The notes under the pieces were generated by a model. It was not told where the DNA came from, did no database searches, and saw nothing but the letters and a program-made list of their open reading frames with translations. Positions 59,707 to 64,000 of a stretch of 64,000 bases of DNA are shown here, piece after piece. The stretch is from NCBI RefSeq assembly GCF_900102785.1, contig NZ_FNGC01000001.1, positions 465,838 through 529,837 of the forward strand, read 5' to 3'. The position numbers were made by a program, and so were the translations under genes. Every line of letters begins with the position of its first letter. Positions within the stretch are counted from its first letter, which is position 1. This stretch comes from Arthrobacter sp. ok362. Its GTDB lineage: Bacteria > Actinomycetota > Actinomycetes > Actinomycetales > Micrococcaceae.

Positions 59707-61935
59707 ATGCACGACGCTGATTTGGCCCATGAACGCGACTATGTGGCCGGACTTTACGCCCGGCTCGATGAGTTGCGGGCGGAGAAGCGCACCCAGCTGG
59801 CCCAGGTGCGCCGTGCCGGTGCCGTGGGCACCATGCAGAACGTTTCCGAGCGCGATGCCTTCGCGGCCCTCTACGAGGACCGCCTCGCCCAGCTCGACGC
59901 CGTCGATGACCGGCTCGTGTTCGGCCGTCTCGACCTGGATTCCGGGGAGGCCCAGTACATCGGCCGCATCGGCCTGACCACCGAGGACCTGCAGCGGCTC
60001 ATGGTGGACTGGCGGGCGCCCGAGGCTGGCCATTTCTACCAGGCCACGGCGTTTGACCGGCAGGGCGTCCGCCGCCGCCGGCACCTGATCCTGCAGGGCC
60101 GCGAGGTCAAGGCAATCGAGGACGACGTCCTCGACGCCGACATGCTCGCCGACAACGATTCGCTCCAGGGCGAAGGCGCCCTGCTGGCGGCCCTGAACTC
60201 CAAGCGGACGGGCCGGATGTCCGACATCGTCGGCACCATCCAGTCCGAGCAGGACCGGATCATCCGTTCCTCCATCTCCGGCGCCCTCGTCGTCCAGGGC
60301 GGTCCGGGCACCGGCAAGACCGCTGTCGCCCTGCACCGCGCCGCGTACCTGCTCTACACGCACCGGGACAGGCTCAAGAGCGCCGGCGTCCTGCTGGTGG
60401 GGCCGACGTCGTCCTTCATGAAGTACATCGAACGCGTGCTGCCCTCGCTCGGCGAGACCGGCGTCGTGATGGCGAGCCTGGGCCGGCTCATGCCGGGCAT
60501 CACCGCCGTTGCCGAGCCGGACTCCGCCGTCGCCGCCATCAAGGGCCGGCTGGACATGGCCGAGGTGGTCGCCAATGCCGTGGCCAACCGGCAGCGCATA
60601 CCGGCCGGAAACCGGATCCTTGAGGTCGACGGCCGCAAGCTGGTCCTCACACCGCGCCAGGTCCGCCGCGCCAAGGAAAGGGCCCGCGCCACGGGCAAAC
60701 CGCACAACGAGGCCCGCGTCTCCTTCGTCAAGATCCTGCTCCGCGAACTCACCGAGCAGCTGACGGAACTTGTGGAAGCCGGCAACATCGGCAACAACGC
60801 CGACCGCTCCTACCTGGCGGAGGATGTCCGCTCCGCCCGGGATGTCCGGATCGCCCTGAACCTGTGCTGGATGCCGATGACCCCGGAGAAGCTCGTGGGG
60901 GAGCTGCTGAGCAAGCCGGCCATCCTCGAGGCATGCACGCCGAACCTCAGCCCGGAGGAACGCGCGCTGCTGCTCCGTCCTGCCGGTTCGCCCTGGACCG
61001 AGTCCGACGTTCCGCTGCTCGACGAGGCAGCCGAATTGCTCGGCGAGCTTGATGCCGCCGCCGGACGGGGACTCGCGCAGCAGGAACATGACCGTGCCCG
61101 CGACCTCGCCAACGCCAAGCAGACCCTGGTCAACATGGAAACCGCCGGTGTGGACGTCCTCGTCACGGCCGAAGAGCTTGTGGATCAGAACCAGGAGCGA
61201 GAGACGCGGCTGACCGCTGCAGAGAGGGCCACCACGGACCGTTCCTGGGCCTTCGGGCACATCGTGGTGGACGAAGCCCAGGAGTTGTCGCCCATGCAGT
61301 GGCGGCTGCTGGTCCGCCGCTGCCCGCTGAAGTCGTTTACGATCGTGGGCGACATCGCCCAGACAAGTTCCGTCGCCGGCGCCAACTCCTGGCACAGCGC
61401 ACTGGGACCGATGTTCGGCGACCGTTGGCAGCTTGAGGAACTGACCGTCAACTACCGCACCCCGTCCCAGATCGCCGAGGCCGCGGCCCGCATGGCGACG
61501 GCGGCCGGACTGGTGGTTTCGGCGCCCAAGGCCGTCAGAGAAGGACGCTGGTCGCCGGTTATCGACAGTGTCGGCAGGGGCCAGATCGTCAACAAGCTCG
61601 TCGAGGTGCTTCCGGAGGAACTGGACGCCATCGAGGGCGGCCTGATGGCGGTCATCGCCGACGGCGAGCTTCTGCCCGAGGCCAGCGCGGCGCTGCGGGC
61701 CGTGTACGGCCACCGTGTCGGGACCGGAGCGGGCAGTTACGCGCAGGACATCGTGGTGATCAGTCCCCGCGAGGCAAAGGGACTGGAATTCGACGGCGTC
61801 GTGGTCCTGGAACCCACGGACATGCTCAACCATGAGCACGGCCGGGTGGGTGACCTGTACGTTGCCATGACCCGGCCCACGCAGCGCCTGCGGCTCATCG
61901 CCGCCTCCGGCGTCCCGGCAGGCATCGAAGAGTAG
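59707..61935 (+). CDS. HelD-like RNA polymerase recycling helicase
   Basis: 742-aa UvrD/Rep-related superfamily 1 ATPase of the HelD class. The N-terminal antiparallel coiled-coil arm (ERDYVAGLYARLDELRAEKR), which reaches into the RNA polymerase secondary channel, is followed by motif Ia Walker A QGGPGTGKTAVALHRAAYLLY, Walker B HIVVDEAQELSPMQW and motif VI VAMTRPTQRL. HelD dislodges DNA/RNA from stalled polymerase and protects against rifampicin in mycobacteria and Streptomyces. ATG 59707 was chosen by the family start. A TAGAAT box at 59667 may be its -10. No rifampicin-associated element is visible upstream. Confidence 0.9.
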   Translation: MHDADLAHERDYVAGLYARLDELRAEKRTQLAQVRRAGAVGTMQNVSERDAFAALYEDRLAQLDAVDDRLVFGRLDLDSGEAQYIGRIGLTTEDLQRLMVDWRAPEAGHFYQATAFDRQGVRRRRHLILQGREVKAIEDDVLDADMLADNDSLQGEGALLAALNSKRTGRMSDIVGTIQSEQDRIIRSSISGALVVQGGPGTGKTAVALHRAAYLLYTHRDRLKSAGVLLVGPTSSFMKYIERVLPSLGETGVVMASLGRLMPGITAVAEPDSAVAAIKGRLDMAEVVANAVANRQRIPAGNRILEVDGRKLVLTPRQVRRAKERARATGKPHNEARVSFVKILLRELTEQLTELVEAGNIGNNADRSYLAEDVRSARDVRIALNLCWMPMTPEKLVGELLSKPAILEACTPNLSPEERALLLRPAGSPWTESDVPLLDEAAELLGELDAAAGRGLAQQEHDRARDLANAKQTLVNMETAGVDVLVTAEELVDQNQERETRLTAAERATTDRSWAFGHIVVDEAQELSPMQWRLLVRRCPLKSFTIVGDIAQTSSVAGANSWHSALGPMFGDRWQLEELTVNYRTPSQIAEAAARMATAAGLVVSAPKAVREGRWSPVIDSVGRGQIVNKLVEVLPEELDAIEGGLMAVIADGELLPEASAALRAVYGHRVGTGAGSYAQDIVVISPREAKGLEFDGVVVLEPTDMLNHEHGRVGDLYVAMTRPTQRLRLIAASGVPAGIEE

Positions 61936-61943
61936 GCCCGCTC

Positions 61944-61977
61944 CGGCTGCCGGACAGCAATGGCTGTCCGGCAGCCG
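61944..61977. terminator. Terminator after the HelD-like gene
   Basis: Perfect 15-bp stem CGGCTGCCGGACAGC with loop AATG, 8 bp past the stop. Confidence 0.85.
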
Positions 61978-62018
61978 TGCGCACGGCGTCAACTGCGGTG
62001 CGGGTCTGTTGATCCTGC

Positions 62019-62031
62019 TAACTTAGATTCC
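62019..62031 (+). promoter_or_regulatory. Putative leaderless promoter of tyrS
   Basis: TAACTT at 62019-62024, 7 nt before GTG 62032. It lies directly behind the terminator of the preceding gene. Confidence 0.5.
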
Positions 62032-63345
62032 GTGTCCCAGCTAAATATTCTCGATGCCCAGCAGAACGACCCCAGCTTTGCCAATATCTGGCAGGAGCTG
62101 AAATGGCGCGGCCTTGTCCACGTCTCCACGGACGAGGCGGAGCTCGAAAAGCTGCTCGCCGGCGACCCCATGACGTACTACTGCGGCTTCGATCCGACCG
62201 CGCCAAGCCTGCACCTGGGCAACCTGGTCCAGCTGCTGCTCATGCGCCGGATCCAGCTGGCCGGCCACAAACCGCTCGGACTGGTGGGCGGCTCCACGGG
62301 CTTGATCGGTGATCCGCGTCCGACGGCGGAACGCACGCTCAACACCAAGGACACCGTGTCCGAATGGGTGGGCTACCTGCAGGACCAGGTCCGTCGCTTC
62401 CTGAGCTTCGACGGCGACAACGCCGCCCGGATGGTCAACAACCTGGACTGGACGGCGCCCCTGAGCGCCATCGACTTCCTGCGCGAGATCGGCAAGCACT
62501 ACCGTGTCGGCACCATGCTCCGCAAGGACGCCGTCGCGTCCCGCCTCAGCTCCGAGGAAGGCATCAGCTACACGGAGTTCAGCTACCAGATCCTGCAGGG
62601 CCTGGACTACCTGCAGTTGTTCCGCGACCACGGTTGCATGCTGCAGACCGGTGGCTCGGATCAGTGGGGCAACCTCACTAGTGGCACCGAGCTCATCCGC
62701 AAGGTTGAGGGCAAGCACGTCCACGCCCTGGGAACGCCGCTCATCACCAACTCTGACGGCACGAAGTTCGGCAAGAGCGAGGGCAACGCGATCTGGCTGG
62801 ATCCGGCCATGTGCAGCCCGTACGCCTTCTACCAGTTCTGGCTGAACACGTCGGACGCCGACGTCGCGGACCGCCTCAAAGTGTTCACCTTCCTCAGCCG
62901 GGCCGAGATTGAGGCTCTGGAGCTCGCGGTCGCCGAACGGCCCTTCGCCCGCGAAGGCCAGCGAAAACTGGCATATGAGGTGACCTCACTCGTCCATGGC
63001 GTGGACGCCACGGAGAAGGTCATCGCAGCGTCGGCCGCCGTGTTCGGCAACGGCGATCTCTCCGTGCTGGATGAAGCGACATTGAAGGCGGCGACCTCCG
63101 AGCTGCCGTCGGCCACTGTCGACGCCGGCGCCCTGGGCATCATCGAGCTGCTGGTCGCCTCCGGTCTTTCAGAGAGCAAGTCCGCCGCACGCCGCACCGT
63201 GGGGGAGGGTGGGGCCTACGTCAACAATGCGAAAGTGTCCGACCCCGACGCCGTTATTGCGGCCAGCCAGTTGCTCCACGGGCGCTACCTGCTCCTGCGC
63301 CGGGGCAAGAAGAACCTGGCAACGGTGGAAGTCGCCGCGTCCTGA
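62032..63345 (+). CDS. tyrS: Tyrosyl-tRNA synthetase
   Basis: 437-aa class I aminoacyl-tRNA synthetase (bacterial TyrRS-1 type). HIGH equivalent PSLHLGNLVQ, KMSKS equivalent GTKFGKSEGN, tyrosine pocket YCGFDPTAPS and QTGGSDQWGN. A C-terminal S4-like RNA-binding domain (SKSAARRTVGEGGAYVNNAKV) completes it. Start placed at GTG 62032, 7 nt after the -10 box. It directly precedes the rRNA operon, a common actinobacterial arrangement. Confidence 0.97.
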   Translation: MSQLNILDAQQNDPSFANIWQELKWRGLVHVSTDEAELEKLLAGDPMTYYCGFDPTAPSLHLGNLVQLLLMRRIQLAGHKPLGLVGGSTGLIGDPRPTAERTLNTKDTVSEWVGYLQDQVRRFLSFDGDNAARMVNNLDWTAPLSAIDFLREIGKHYRVGTMLRKDAVASRLSSEEGISYTEFSYQILQGLDYLQLFRDHGCMLQTGGSDQWGNLTSGTELIRKVEGKHVHALGTPLITNSDGTKFGKSEGNAIWLDPAMCSPYAFYQFWLNTSDADVADRLKVFTFLSRAEIEALELAVAERPFAREGQRKLAYEVTSLVHGVDATEKVIAASAAVFGNGDLSVLDEATLKAATSELPSATVDAGALGIIELLVASGLSESKSAARRTVGEGGAYVNNAKVSDPDAVIAASQLLHGRYLLLRRGKKNLATVEVAAS

Positions 63346-63365
63346 TCAGCTTCGAAAACACCCTG

Positions 63366-63416
63366 CACGCTCCTCCCCGGCCGATTTGCACGGACGGGGA
63401 GGAGCGTGTATTGTTT
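63366..63416 (+). terminator. Intrinsic terminator of tyrS
   Basis: 14-bp stem CACGCTCCTCCCCG/CGGGGAGGAGCGTG (63366-63379 with 63395-63408), followed by TATTGTTTT. Confidence 0.88.
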
Positions 63417-63459
63417 TCTGAGTCGCCGCCGTTGAGTGGTGATAAACCCCCACAAATGA

Positions 63460-63504
63460 GAAGCAATTCTTCATGCGCTAGGCGCACAGAATGGAAATTG
63501 CTTC
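63460..63504. promoter_or_regulatory. Long nested hairpin upstream of the rrn operon
   Basis: GAAGCAATT (63460-63468) pairs with AATTGCTTC (63496-63504); inside, ATTCT/AGAAT and TGCGC-TAG-GCGCA also pair. It lies in an AT-rich 420-bp region (63421-63841) with no gene. Confidence 0.55.
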
Positions 63505-63559
63505 AATTCTGCTGGGCGGATTCGCTCCACAAAGTGAAATTCGGATGAAAATCGTGAAT

Positions 63560-63588
63560 TTGCAAAGTGGAAATGAATGAAATAAGCT
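63560..63588 (+). promoter_or_regulatory. Candidate rRNA promoter
   Basis: TTGCAA (63560-63565), 17-bp spacer, TAAGCT (63583-63588), within an unusually AT-rich upstream (UP-element-like) stretch. It lies about 250 nt before 16S, consistent with a long processed leader. Confidence 0.5.
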
Positions 63589-63665
63589 GTAAACATCGCA
63601 GCGAAGAAAGACGAAATAAAGAATTCATGGAAATGAATTGTTTCGGCAAGTATTCGAATGTGTCT

Positions 63666-63700
63666 GTTGTTTGAGAACTCAATAGTGTGCCAAGTTTGTT
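63666..63700 (+). promoter_or_regulatory. rRNA leader antitermination (NUT/boxB-like) region
   Basis: GTTTGAGAACTCAATAGTGT contains the hairpin TTGAG-AA-CTCAA and is the typical leader sequence of actinobacterial rrn operons, bound by Nus factors. Confidence 0.6.
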
Positions 63701-63841
63701 GATACCAATTTATTGTATTGAATTGGTTGAATTTGCCGGGCCCGCCACCCCGTGGTGTGGTCTGGTGTTTTTGGCTGGTTTCAAATTTTGTGCAGCCTGT
63801 GCATCCCGTTTTCCCGGGGGCGCCGGTAGCGTCTGATTTTC

Positions 63842-64000
<159 letters not shown>

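Overview
The window is chromosomal DNA of a high-GC actinobacterium, most likely Arthrobacter sensu lato (Micrococcaceae). Evidence: strong G/C third-position bias, frequent GTG starts, the conserved actinobacterial order miaB-miaA-dapF-hflX-helicase-lexA-LysM protein, a PriA-type HisA, many leaderless genes (TANNNT box 6-7 nt before the start codon), and an Arthrobacter-like 16S rRNA 5' end at the right edge. Almost everything is core housekeeping. I see no prophage, insertion sequence, CRISPR array or tRNA gene.

Layout. 1-9.9 kb: tRNA modification (miaB, miaA), lysine/peptidoglycan precursor (dapF), an RsmC-like methylase, hflX with a long unusual leader, a DinG-type helicase, then divergent lexA and a YneA/ChiZ-like LysM cell-division suppressor around SOS boxes. 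10-13.5 kb: histidine genes hisC-hisB-hisH-small membrane protein-priA, followed by an SseB-like gene and an MFS exporter. 15.9-19.7 kb: DUF1844 gene divergent from infC-rpmI-rplT and an rRNA methylase; infC starts at ATT and carries a repetitive Ala/Lys/Pro tail. 19.9-26.3 kb: GlsB-like membrane protein, cation-efflux protein, MFS exporter, MutT and a three-gene transhydrogenase pntAA-pntAB-pntB. 26.4-31.6 kb: an SOS-box-preceded radical SAM protein, three poorly known small genes, pcp, a SIMPL protein and a small HExxH membrane protein. 31.8-35.5 kb: pheST behind a leaderless short upstream ORF. 35.5-44 kb: a phosphopantetheinyl transferase converging on a leftward operon of quinone oxidoreductase, a Pls-type single-module NRPS and an M1 peptidase, then a fatty-acid desaturase. 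44.2-53.2 kb: complete arginine operon argCJBDFRGH with ARG-box-like sites. 53.4-63.4 kb: PdxH-like oxidase, MDMPI-like protein, an alkylation-repair cluster (ogt, ada-alkA fusion, mpg), a GNAT gene, apt, HelD and tyrS. 63.4-64 kb: AT-rich rrn leader and the start of 16S rRNA.

How it fits together. Three themes recur: an SOS circuit (lexA, LysM suppressor, radical SAM protein) plus alkylation repair; translation (MiaA/B, HflX, IF3, L35, L20, PheST, TyrS, 16S) with candidate leader-based control at hflX, pheST and infC; and amino-acid biosynthesis (His, Arg). The most unusual protein is the 1326-aa NRPS, whose adenylation pocket reads by eye as a lysine code (DAESIGTVVK) and whose layout and length match epsilon-poly-L-lysine synthetase. 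Its carrier-activating enzyme and a peptidase lie beside it.
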